Shown here: positions 1 through 6,097 of the stretch, in pieces
Layout: each line of letters starts with the position of its first letter
Numbering within the stretch: position 1 is the stretch's first letter
Assembly: GCA_020846815.1 (NCBI GenBank)
Contig: JADLDF010000232.1
Location: 1-7,435 of the forward strand
DNA length: 7,435 nt
Direction of reading: 5' to 3'
DNA from: Gammaproteobacteria bacterium
Lineage (GTDB): Bacteria > Pseudomonadota > Gammaproteobacteria > Steroidobacterales > Steroidobacteraceae
Position numbers and translations under genes: made by a program
Notes under the pieces: model-generated
Seen by the model: only the letters and a program-made list of their open reading frames with translations
Databases searched by the model: none
Told to the model about the DNA's origin: nothing

Positions 1-487
1 CTTCATCGGCTATGCGTTCCTGGCCGCCTATGCCTCGATCGCGCTCGCGCCGGCGGGCTTCTGGGTGGAAGCGAACGCGGGCCTGGGCGTGCCGGACATC
101 CAGCTCGCCTATGCGCAGATCTTCGGCCAGGGGCTGTGGACCATCGGCGGCTCGATCGTCGCCTTCCTGATCGGCCAGCTCGTCGACGTCGCGGTGTTCC
201 ACCGCATCCGCCGCCTCACCGGCGATCGTCTGGTGTGGCTGCGCGCGACCGGCTCGACCGCGGTCTCGCAGCTGCTCGACAGCTTCGTCGTGCTCTACAT
301 CGCCTTCGTGCTCGGGCCGCAGCGCTGGCCGATCGCGCAGTTCCTCGCCGTCGGCACCGTCAACTACGTCTACAAGATGCTGGCCGCGATCGCGCTGATC
401 CCGCTGCTCTACGTCGCGCGCAAGGCCATCAAGTCGTATCTCGGCGCCGACGAGGCCGCGCACCTGCGCAACGAGGCCGCGGCCTGA
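1..487 (+). CDS. yhhQ: YhhQ-family queuosine precursor transporter, C-terminal part (5' end outside window)
   Basis: The reading frame is open from base 2 to the TGA at 485-487, giving 161 residues with no start visible, so the gene begins upstream of the window. Family members (VUT/YhhQ, PF02592) are integral inner-membrane proteins of roughly 220-240 residues; E. coli YhhQ imports queuosine precursors (preQ0/preQ1) used for tRNA modification. What I see: hydrophobic segments around FIGYAFLAAYASIALA, TIGGSIVAFLIGQLVDVAVF, LLDSFVVLYIAFVLG and MLAAIALIPLLYVA. The family hallmark is present: GQLVDV followed by an RIRR loop and then WLRATGSTAVSQLLDS. The charged tail (RKAIKSYLGADEAAHL) is also typical. 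The GTG at 65 lies inside the conserved part and is not a credible start. The gene converges on the thioredoxin-like gene at 633-1454. The family is confident; the exact substrate is inferred. Confidence 0.88.
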   Translation, partial: FIGYAFLAAYASIALAPAGFWVEANAGLGVPDIQLAYAQIFGQGLWTIGGSIVAFLIGQLVDVAVFHRIRRLTGDRLVWLRATGSTAVSQLLDSFVVLYIAFVLGPQRWPIAQFLAVGTVNYVYKMLAAIALIPLLYVARKAIKSYLGADEAAHLRNEAAA

Positions 488-504
488 GAGCAGGTTGCGC
501 GTGG

Positions 505-598
505 GCGCGCGATTTCGGGATGAAGCTGTCGCGGTCTGCGGATGAACGAACCGCGCGCGGATCGCGCGACTCCGGGATGAAGCTGCGGCGGGTTGCGG
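505..598. repeat. Imperfect direct repeat pair, 37-base unit, between convergent genes
   Basis: Two copies of a 37-base unit lie at 505-541 and 562-598, separated by 20 bases. By hand alignment they match at 30 of 37 positions. The core CGGGATGAAGCTG (516-528 and 573-585) is identical, and each copy is preceded by CGCGCGA and followed by a GG..TGCGG tail. A weaker fragment, GCGGATGAACG, sits between them at 538-548. The copies lie wholly between the stops of yhhQ (487) and cnoX (633). They may belong to a dispersed extragenic repeat family or be a local duplication. Function is unknown. Confidence 0.6.
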
Positions 599-610
599 CC
601 GGGCGCAGCG

Positions 611-627
611 GGCGCGCGGGGCGCGCC
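611..627 (-). terminator. GC-rich hairpin at the convergent gene junction (possible terminator, no U-tract)
   Basis: GGCGCGC (611-617), loop GGG, then GCGCGCC (621-627) form a perfect 7-bp, all-GC stem. It starts 5 bases past the cnoX stop on the minus strand. No T-run follows on either strand, so it is not a classical intrinsic terminator. It could act as a Rho-independent pause, an RNA 3'-end stabiliser, or a bidirectional terminator for the convergent pair. A second, weaker CGCGCG/CGCGCG hairpin lies at 554-568. Confidence 0.4.
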
Positions 628-632
628 GCCGT

Positions 633-1454
633 TCAATGCAGCAACGCGGCGAGGCTGCGGCGCGCGGCCGCGACGCCCGCATGGTCGGGCGGCGCGAGCT
701 CGAAGGCGCGCACCAGGTCTTCGCGTCCCTGTCCGGTGGCGTAGCGGCGGTTGCGCTGCATCGCGGCGACCAGGGCATCGAGCCCGCCCTGCAGCTCGCC
801 CCGCAGCAGCGCGCGCGCGGCCGCGACGCGGGCCGACTGGATCGCATCCGTCTCGTCGGGCGAGGCCAGGAGCCGCGCGAAATGTGCCAGGGCGCGTACC
901 GCCTTGACCGGCGGATCGGACTGCAGAGCGGGCGCGAGCTTCGCGACCAGCGCCTCCGCGCCCGCCCCATCGCCCGACAGCGCGAGTGCGCGGGCCAGTT
1001 CCGTCGTCAGCACGTCGTCGTCCGGTGCCGCCGCGGCCGCCTCGCGCAGCACTGTCAGGGCTTCGGCCTGTGCTCCGCGTGCCTGCAGCATGTGCGCCCG
1101 CTCGACGGGATCGTCGACCCGCGCGGGCAGGTGCGGCTTGACGAAGGCGCGCACCGCGCCGGCGGGCTGCGCGCCGACGAACTCGGCCACGACCTTGCCG
1201 TCGCGGAACAGCTTGACCGCGGGAATGCCGCGGATCTGGAACCGCTGCGCGAGCTGCGGCTCCTCATCGGTGTTGACCTTGACGACTTTGAGCTGCCCCG
1301 CGTGTTCCCGCGCGACGTCGTCGAGCACCGGGGCGAGCATGCGGCAGGGGCCGCACCACGGCGCCCAGAAGTCGACCAGGACCGGCATCTGCGCGGAGGC
1401 TTCGAGGACCTCGCGGGCGAAGGAGGTGGCATCGACGGACTGTGCAGTGCTCAT
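633..1454 (-). CDS. cnoX: Thioredoxin-TPR chaperedoxin, CnoX/YbbN family
   Basis: This 273-residue protein has an N-terminal thioredoxin fold (about residues 5-110) with active site WCGPC (Cys34, Cys37) and the cis-proline loop RGIPAVK (Pro78). It is followed by about 160 residues of Ala/Leu-rich helical sequence of TPR character (VERAHMLQARGAQAEAL, LTTELARALALSGDGAGAEAL, then RVAAARALLRGELQGGLDAL and the tail). This is the domain order of CnoX/YbbN, a holdase that protects unfolded proteins and interacts with chaperones in the cytoplasm. E. coli CnoX lacks the first active-site Cys, whereas Caulobacter CnoX keeps CxxC and has reductase activity; this protein is of the latter type. The ATG at 1454 is chosen because AGGA lies 8 bases upstream. 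The frame stays open 31 codons further upstream, but that stretch translates intergenic repeats. The gene is 138 bases downstream of sixA and probably a separate transcription unit. Confidence 0.87.
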   Translation of the reverse strand: MSTAQSVDATSFAREVLEASAQMPVLVDFWAPWCGPCRMLAPVLDDVAREHAGQLKVVKVNTDEEPQLAQRFQIRGIPAVKLFRDGKVVAEFVGAQPAGAVRAFVKPHLPARVDDPVERAHMLQARGAQAEALTVLREAAAAAPDDDVLTTELARALALSGDGAGAEALVAKLAPALQSDPPVKAVRALAHFARLLASPDETDAIQSARVAAARALLRGELQGGLDALVAAMQRNRRYATGQGREDLVRAFELAPPDHAGVAAARRSLAALLH

Positions 1455-1457
1455 GTC

Positions 1458-1516
1458 GGGTTTCCTGAGGCGCGGCGGGTTTCGGGCAAGCCGGTTGGCG
1501 CGAGGTGGGTTTCGGG
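1458..1516. repeat. Short GGGTTTCGGG repeats upstream of cnoX
   Basis: The 10-mer GGGTTTCGGG occurs at 1477-1486 and 1507-1516, exactly 30 bases apart. A shortened copy, GGGTTTCC, is at 1458-1465. Each full copy lies next to GGCG- or GCGAGG-rich sequence. The repeats fill most of the cnoX leader region. The minus-strand form is CCCGAAACCC. They may be operator-like sites, or remnants of an extragenic repeat related to the TTTCGGGATG motif at 513-523. No clear -35/-10 pair could be picked out in the 1455-1592 gap. Confidence 0.5.
1463..1466 (-). promoter_or_regulatory. Ribosome binding site of cnoX
   Basis: On the minus strand, AGGA is followed by 8 bases and the ATG at 1454-1452. This decides the start against the longer open frame, whose first ATG would be 31 codons upstream. 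Confidence 0.6.
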
Positions 1517-1542
1517 ACGCTGACTCGGAGTGGCTGTTCCTG

Positions 1543-1561
1543 ACCACGGATGGTCCGTGGT
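1543..1561 (-). terminator. Perfect hairpin downstream of sixA (possible end of SUF operon)
   Basis: ACCACGGA, loop TGG, then TCCGTGGT form a perfect 8-bp stem, 31 bases past the sixA stop on the minus strand. No U-tract follows, so it is only a candidate terminator. As a near-perfect palindrome upstream of cnoX it could also be a protein-binding operator. Confidence 0.4.
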
Positions 1562-1592
1562 GATCGGGTCATCGGGATCCGGGCGGCGGATT

Positions 1593-2120
1593 TCAAGGAC
1601 CGGAGAGCTGCTCGGGCGACTCGTAAAGCACGTCCTCGACGGCGCCCGGCCGCAGGGCCCGCCAGTCGGCGGTGTCGAAGCGCATCGTGCAGATCGCGGC
1701 CGTCGCGAAACTCTCCAACCGCGTGCGCGGCGCGAGCTGCTGTGCGAGCTCGGCCAGTCCCGGGTTGTGACCGACCAGCATCAGGTGTCGCACATCGGCC
1801 GCGGTCGCGCGCACCGCTTCGAGCAGCGTCGCAGCCGCGGCGAGGTAGAGCCCGCGCTCGAGCCGGACTCGGTCCTCCGGCAATTCGAACGCGCGTGCGA
1901 ACGCGGCTGCGGTCTGCCGGGTGCGTCGCGCCGTGCTGGCCCGCAGCTCCTGGGGTACGACGCCGAGCTCGAGACAGCGCTGTGCCATGCCGGCCACCTC
2001 GGCGAGGCCGCGGCGGTCGAGTGCGCGGTCGAAGTCGGCCTGGCCGGCCGCTTGGGATTCGGCGCGGCCATGTCGCACCAGCGTCAGCCGCAGACCGCGG
2101 TCCTCGCGGTTCAGGGACAT
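1593..2120 (-). CDS. sixA: SixA-like phosphohistidine phosphatase (histidine phosphatase superfamily)
   Basis: This 175-residue protein is of the short SixA type. It opens with the catalytic motif LTLVRHGRAES (nucleophile His17 in RHG, Arg16), followed by DRALDRRGLAEV, the STARRTRQTA block (Arg65/Arg68) and LMLVGHNPGL with the second catalytic His118. SixA proteins are cytoplasmic and remove phosphate from phosphohistidine on carrier proteins; E. coli SixA acts on phosphocarriers such as NPr or on ArcB. The substrate here is unknown. The ATG at 2120 overlaps the end of the Rieske gene by 10 bases, so the two are probably translationally coupled; only a weak GAG is seen upstream. It appears to be the last gene of the SUF operon. 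The fold and active site are clear. Assignment to SixA rather than another small RHG phosphatase is likely but less certain. Confidence 0.85.
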   Translation of the reverse strand: MSLNREDRGLRLTLVRHGRAESQAAGQADFDRALDRRGLAEVAGMAQRCLELGVVPQELRASTARRTRQTAAAFARAFELPEDRVRLERGLYLAAAATLLEAVRATAADVRHLMLVGHNPGLAELAQQLAPRTRLESFATAAICTMRFDTADWRALRPGAVEDVLYESPEQLSGP

Positions 2121-2437
2121 CGCAGCTCGATGCGCCCGTCGCGCTCGCGCGCCTCGAACACGCGGATCGGCTCGTAGGCCGGCGGCGTCAGTGCCGCGCC
2201 CGTGCGCAGGCAGAACCGCGCGCCATGCCGCGGGCAGATCACCGCCGGGCCGCCGTCCGGATCGATCTCGGCGCCGGCGAGCGATGCGCCGTCGTGCGTG
2301 CAGCGGTCCTCGAACGCGTGCAGCCGGTCGGCCACGCGTACGATCGTCACCGGCAGGTCGTCGATCTCGGTGTCTAGGTGGCCGGCGGTTTCCAGGTCCG
2401 CGAGCGCGCCGACGTCGATCCATGTGTCCCGTGTCAT
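2111..2437 (-). CDS. Small Rieske [2Fe-2S] ferredoxin
   Basis: This is a 108-residue cytoplasmic Rieske protein with no signal peptide. The two cluster motifs are C-x-H at Cys46/His48 (in RCTHDGASL) and C-x-x-H at Cys68/His71 (in VICPRHGARF), separated by 19 residues. An additional Cys76 follows. Size and layout match the soluble ferredoxin components of ring-hydroxylating oxygenases and the NirD-like fold, but no oxygenase or reductase gene is nearby. Its cluster would come from the same operon's products, and it may serve as an electron donor or a cluster client; that role is inferred. A GTG at 2440 is also in frame. ATG 2437 is preferred because AGG (2444-2446) then has a 6-base spacer. 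It starts 7 bases after the sufT stop and overlaps sixA by 10 bases. Confidence 0.85.
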   Translation of the reverse strand: MTRDTWIDVGALADLETAGHLDTEIDDLPVTIVRVADRLHAFEDRCTHDGASLAGAEIDPDGGPAVICPRHGARFCLRTGAALTPPAYEPIRVFEARERDGRIELRCP

Positions 2438-2444
2438 CACGGAC

Positions 2445-2996
2445 CTACATCATCCCGGTCTGCAGACGCGCGGCTTCGGACATCATCGACTGGTTCCAGG
2501 GCGGGTCGAACACCAGCTCGACGTCGACCTTGCCGACGCTCGGGATCGCCTGCACCTTCTCGCGCACGTCCTGCACCAGCACCTCGCCCATGCCGCAGCC
2601 CGGCGCGGTCAGCGTCATCTTGATCGCGACCGCGCGGCTGCCGTCCGCGTCCTCGGTGACTTCGCACTCGTAGACCAGGCCGAGCTCGACGATGTTGATC
2701 GGAATCTCCGGGTCGTAGCAGTTGCGCATCTGCTCCCAGGCGAGCCGCCGTACGTCCTCGATCGTGGCATTCGGCGGCAGCTGCGGCGGGCGTGCCGACT
2801 CCCTGCCGATCGCATCGGCATCCTCGCCCGCGATGCGGTAGAGATTGCCCTCGATGTAGATCGTGAAGCTGCCGCCGAGCGCCTGGGTGATGAACCCCGA
2901 CAAACCGGCCTTCAGCGGTACCGGCGTGCCGTCGGGGACGATGACCGCGTCGACGTCGCGGTTGATGACGATGGCTTCGTTCTCGTGGCTGCGCAT
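2445..2996 (-). CDS. sufT: SufT, Fe-S cluster assembly/maturation protein (DUF59/MIP18 family)
   Basis: This 183-residue protein matches SufT (TIGR03406 type). The N-terminal region of about 75 residues (ENEAIVINRDVDAVIVPDG, then LSGFITQALGGSFTIYIEGN) precedes a MIP18/DUF59 domain with DPEIP at 95-99, the VELGLVYE strand, and MTLTAPGCGMG with the conserved Cys134. The end DPPWNQSMMSEAARL is the usual DUF59 signature. Family members help mature or deliver Fe-S clusters to target proteins; the mechanism is not settled. The chosen ATG is 20 bases after the sufU stop and has no good Shine-Dalgarno. An in-frame GTG at 3020-3018 would overlap the sufU stop and add eight residues, so the start is uncertain. 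The stop is TAG, with the Rieske gene close behind. Confidence 0.9.
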   Translation of the reverse strand: MRSHENEAIVINRDVDAVIVPDGTPVPLKAGLSGFITQALGGSFTIYIEGNLYRIAGEDADAIGRESARPPQLPPNATIEDVRRLAWEQMRNCYDPEIPINIVELGLVYECEVTEDADGSRAVAIKMTLTAPGCGMGEVLVQDVREKVQAIPSVGKVDVELVFDPPWNQSMMSEAARLQTGMM

Positions 2997-3016
2997 GGTT
3001 GCGGTGTCGGTCGGGA

Positions 3017-3460
3017 TCACTCGGTCGAAACGGTGGCGTCGCCCCGGCCGAGCGCGGCGTCCAGCGTGTGCCAGCAGAGCGTCGCGCACTTCACGCGCGC
3101 GGGGAATTCGCGCACGCCGGTGAGTGCCGCGAGCTTGCCGAGCCCGGGCGGCGCGACGTAGTCGTGCTCGGTCAGCGCATGCTGCATGGTGTCGCGCAGC
3201 TGCGCGATCTCGGCGATGTCCTTGCCCTTGACGGCCTCGGTCATCAGCGAGGCCGAGGCCGTCGAGATCGCGCAGCCCTTGCCCTCGAAGCGGATGTCCT
3301 CGACGCGATCGCCGGCGAGGCGCACGGTGACGGTGAGGCGGTCGCCGCACAGCGGGTTGTGGCCTTCGGCGCGCGCATCCGCCGGCTCCAGCGCGCCGAA
3401 GTTCCGCGGCCGCTTGTTGTGGTCGAGGATGACGTCGCGGTAGAGGTCCTTCAGATCCAT
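3017..3460 (-). CDS. sufU: SufU-type sulfur acceptor, IscU-like fold
   Basis: This 147-residue protein has the zinc/cluster ligands of the U-type family: Cys38 and Asp40 (NPLCGD), Cys63 (GKGCAIS) and Cys125 (VKCATLCW). The Cys63-Cys125 spacing is 62 residues, as in Bacillus SufU and about 19 longer than in E. coli IscU. Arg122, three residues before the third Cys, is the SufU-type residue; IscU has Lys there. SufU is thus indicated rather than IscU. In Bacillus it is a zinc protein that takes persulfide from SufS; here it presumably replaces SufE, which is absent from the window. Its ATG overlaps the sufS stop by one base (TGATG), with GAGG 10 bases upstream, indicating coupled translation. 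Confidence 0.92.
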   Translation of the reverse strand: MDLKDLYRDVILDHNKRPRNFGALEPADARAEGHNPLCGDRLTVTVRLAGDRVEDIRFEGKGCAISTASASLMTEAVKGKDIAEIAQLRDTMQHALTEHDYVAPPGLGKLAALTGVREFPARVKCATLCWHTLDAALGRGDATVSTE

Positions 3461-4713
3461 CAGCCGAACACCTCGCGCGCATGGCCGAGTGCGGCGACGA
3501 GCTGCTCGACGTCCGCCGCGTCGCTGTAGCAGCCGAAGGAGGCCCGCGCCGTCGCCGCCACGTCGAAGAACTCCATGACCGGCATCGCGCAGTGGTGGCC
3601 GGCGCGCACCGCGACGCCCTCGGCGTCGAGGATCGTGCCGAGGTCGTGCGGATGCACGCCCTCCAGCGTGAAGGAGATCACCGCCGCTTTGTGCGCCGCC
3701 TGACCGACGATCGCGAGACCGGGAATGCGCTCGAGCGCCGCCGTCGCGCGCCGCAGCAGCGCCTGCTCGTGCGCATGCACGCGCTCGATGCCGAGGCCTT
3801 CGAGGTAGTCGATCGCGGCCGCGAGGCCGATGGCACCGGAGATGTTGGGCGTGCCGGCCTCGAACTTGTAGGGCAGGGCGTTGTAGGTCGTGCGCTCGAA
3901 CGAGACCGTGAGGATCATGTCGCCGCCGCCCTGCCACGGAGGCATTTCGCGCAGCACCGCCTCGCGTCCCCAGAGCACGCCGATGCCGGTCGGCCCATAG
4001 AGCTTGTGACCGGAAAAGGCGAGGAAATCGCAGTCGAGCGCACGCACGTCGATCTTCTGGTGCGGCACGGCCTGTGCCGCGTCGACCAGCACCAGGGCAC
4101 CGACCCGGCGCGCCGCCGCAATGATCTCGGCCGCGGGCAGCACCGTGCCGAGCGCGTTCGAGACGGCGGTGAAGGCCACCAGGCGCGTGCGGGGCGAGAG
4201 CAGCGCGCGGAACGCATCGAGGCGCAGCTCGCCGCGCCGGTCGATCGGCGCCACTTTCAGCGTCGCACCGGTCTGTTGGCAGACCATCTGCCAGGGTACG
4301 ATGTTCGCGTGGTGCTCTAGCCAGGTGATCAGGATCTCGTCGCCCGGCCCGAGCCGGCTGCGCGCCCAGGACTGCGCCACGAGGTTGATCGCCTCGGTGG
4401 TGCCGCGGGTGAAGATCACTTCGCGCTCGCTGGCGGCGTTCAGGAAGCGCTGCACGCGTGCGCGCGCGCCCTCGAAGGCATCGGTGGCCTTCTGGCTGAG
4501 CTCGTAGACGCCGCGGTGCACGTTGGCGTGGCTGCTGCGCTCGTAACGGTCGACGGCCTCGATGACCGGCAGCGGACGCTGCGCCGAGGCCGCGGTGTCG
4601 AGGAAGGCCAGCCGCTTGCCGTGCACCGTGGTCGCGAGCACCGGGAAATCGGCGCGGACGCGCGCGACGTCGTAGCCGGCGGATGGCGCGAGGTGCGCGG
4701 CTGCGGCGCTCAT
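3460..4713 (-). CDS. sufS: SufS cysteine desulfurase (type II, PLP-dependent)
   Basis: This 417-residue class-V aminotransferase-fold enzyme strips sulfur from cysteine, giving alanine and an enzyme persulfide. Visible landmarks are TRGTTEAIN (102-110), His134 in LEHHANIVPW (stacks on PLP), Asp211 and Gln214 in LVDAAQAVPH, PLP-binding Lys237 in FSGHKLYGPTG, GTPNISG (287-293), and catalytic Cys375 in RAGHHCAMPV on a short type II loop. His356 (VHPHDLG), 19 residues before the Cys, corresponds to Bacillus SufS His342, a residue that takes part in zinc-ligand exchange with SufU; this fits the adjacent sufU. The ATG shares ATGA with the sufD stop and has GGAG 7 bases upstream. Length is normal for the family (about 406-420). 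Confidence 0.96.
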   Translation of the reverse strand: MSAAAAHLAPSAGYDVARVRADFPVLATTVHGKRLAFLDTAASAQRPLPVIEAVDRYERSSHANVHRGVYELSQKATDAFEGARARVQRFLNAASEREVIFTRGTTEAINLVAQSWARSRLGPGDEILITWLEHHANIVPWQMVCQQTGATLKVAPIDRRGELRLDAFRALLSPRTRLVAFTAVSNALGTVLPAAEIIAAARRVGALVLVDAAQAVPHQKIDVRALDCDFLAFSGHKLYGPTGIGVLWGREAVLREMPPWQGGGDMILTVSFERTTYNALPYKFEAGTPNISGAIGLAAAIDYLEGLGIERVHAHEQALLRRATAALERIPGLAIVGQAAHKAAVISFTLEGVHPHDLGTILDAEGVAVRAGHHCAMPVMEFFDVAATARASFGCYSDAADVEQLVAALGHAREVFG

Positions 4714-6071
4714 CGCAGCTCTCCGGCGTCGACCACGGCGTGCAGCTGCGCGGCCAGCGCATCCTCGACCTGGCGCCGCAGCGCCGGCACGGCGATCCGC
4801 GACACCACATCCTCGACGAAGGCCCACTTCAGCAGCGCGTCGGCGGTTTCGGGGTCGATGCCGCGCGACAGCAGGTAGAAACGCATCTGCTCGTCGAGCT
4901 TGCCGACCGTGGCGCCGTGACTGGCCCGCACCTCGTCGACGTAGATCTCGAGCTGCGGCCGCACGTCGGCCTCGGCCTCGGCGCCGGCCAGCAGCGCCTT
5001 CAGCGACTGGTCGGATGCCGCACCGGCGGCACCGTCGCGGACGATCATGTGGCCGTTGAAGGCGACGCGCGAGCGCCCGGCGGCGATGCCGCGGAACGCC
5101 TGCCGCGTGCGCGCGCCGCGGCCGACGTGCTCGACGCGTACGAAGGCATCGTTGACCTGGGTACGGTCGCCGAGCGACACCGCGTCCCAGCGCAGCGATG
5201 CGTCGCGGCCGCGCAGCTCCAGCAGCGCGGTCGAGCGGGCCGACTGCGCGCCGACGGCGACCACGAGGAATTCGCACTCGGCGCCGTCGAGTGCCCGCAG
5301 TGTCAGGGTCTCGAAATGCCGCGCCCGCGGCCCGAGCTGCTGCAGCCGCGTGTGACGCAGGCGGGCCTGCGCGCCGACATCGATGCGCAGGTCGGAATTG
5401 CTGAAGGTCGCGGCTTCGCCGGCACCGAGGTGCCGCTCGACGAGATCGAGCCGGGCGGCCTCGCCGACCTGCAACCGCAGCGCCGGGTGACTGGCGGCCC
5501 GGGCGGCGTCGGTGGTCGCGACGAACACGAGCTCGAGGGCCGTCTCGCTGCCGCGGGGCAGGTCGATCGACAGGACCTGCGCAGCGAGCGCGGCGTTCAG
5601 CTGCGCGAAGCGCAGGTCGACCGCGGCCGCGTCGGCACCGGTGCCTGCGCCCGTGGCTCCCGGCATGCGCGCCGGCGTCGCTGGCGTCGCCATCGTGTCG
5701 TGGTGGCCATGCTCTAGAGCCACAGCCGACAGGGTGTCATCGCCCTCGAGCCGCGTCAGCACCGCCGGCAGCGGCGCGGACGACAGCTCGGTGCTGAGGC
5801 AGCCATCGACGACGACGAGGCGCGCGTAGCCCTCGAGCGGCGCGGGCAGGGCCGCCGCGGCGAGCTGCAGCGCCTCGGGGGCGATGGCCGCGGCCGGCGA
5901 GAACACCTGCCGGTCGAGCGAGCGCAGGTTGGCGTAGCGCCAGTTCTCGTCGCGGCCGGTCGGCAGGCCGGCCGCGAGCGCGGCCTTCAGCAGGGCCCGG
6001 CGCGCCGGCGCGAGGCCGGCATCGGTCGCGAGCTCTTCGAGCCGGCGGGGAGCAGCGGAAGCGGTCTGCAT
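4710..6071 (-). CDS. sufD: SufD, Fe-S cluster assembly protein
   Basis: This 453-residue protein is the SufD subunit of the SufBC2D scaffold, with SufB as paralogous partner. The N-terminal helical part contains ENWRYANLRSL (42-52). The beta-helix core is followed by the C-terminal helical SufC-binding region with the hallmark SHGATVGKLDEQ (from 384) and FYLLSRGI. His385 matches E. coli His360, a key interface residue, but the residue two before it is Ala383, where E. coli has Cys358. The protein is about 30 residues longer than E. coli SufD (423). The surplus matches a His/Ala/Thr/Gly-rich stretch at about 120-150 (HGHHDTMATPATPARMPGAT and beyond). The start is 26 bases after the sufC stop without a clear Shine-Dalgarno, and the stop overlaps sufS. 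Identity is secure. Confidence 0.94.
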   Translation of the reverse strand: MQTASAAPRRLEELATDAGLAPARRALLKAALAAGLPTGRDENWRYANLRSLDRQVFSPAAAIAPEALQLAAAALPAPLEGYARLVVVDGCLSTELSSAPLPAVLTRLEGDDTLSAVALEHGHHDTMATPATPARMPGATGAGTGADAAAVDLRFAQLNAALAAQVLSIDLPRGSETALELVFVATTDAARAASHPALRLQVGEAARLDLVERHLGAGEAATFSNSDLRIDVGAQARLRHTRLQQLGPRARHFETLTLRALDGAECEFLVVAVGAQSARSTALLELRGRDASLRWDAVSLGDRTQVNDAFVRVEHVGRGARTRQAFRGIAAGRSRVAFNGHMIVRDGAAGAASDQSLKALLAGAEAEADVRPQLEIYVDEVRASHGATVGKLDEQMRFYLLSRGIDPETADALLKWAFVEDVVSRIAVPALRRQVEDALAAQLHAVVDAGELR

Positions 6072-6097
6072 GGCAGGGGTCGCGCGAGGCGGGCGCC

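Noticed and set aside
488..632. CRISPR array
   Set aside because: There are only two imperfect copies, a single 20-base spacer and no cas genes.
409..636. 75-codon minus-strand open frame over the direct repeats
   Set aside because: It runs across the end of yhhQ and the repeat region, is rich in Arg/Pro/Ala and has no ribosome binding site or similarity.
636..1523. Long plus-strand open frames opposite cnoX (295 and 270 codons)
   Set aside because: They are antisense shadows caused by high GC content. Their translations are Arg/Ala-rich without any domain, while the minus strand encodes an unmistakable thioredoxin.
1455..1547. N-terminal extension of cnoX by 31 residues
   Set aside because: The extension translates the intergenic repeats (RNPPR twice). 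AGGA is correctly placed for the downstream ATG, where thioredoxin homology begins soon after.
3017..3460. Naming the U-type protein IscU
   Set aside because: The 19-residue longer Cys63-Cys125 spacing, Arg122, and location next to sufS and sufT fit SufU.
2999..5717. Long plus-strand open frames opposite sufU, sufS and sufD
   Set aside because: They lack recognisable motifs and lie over well-supported SUF genes; GC-rich third-position bias explains them.
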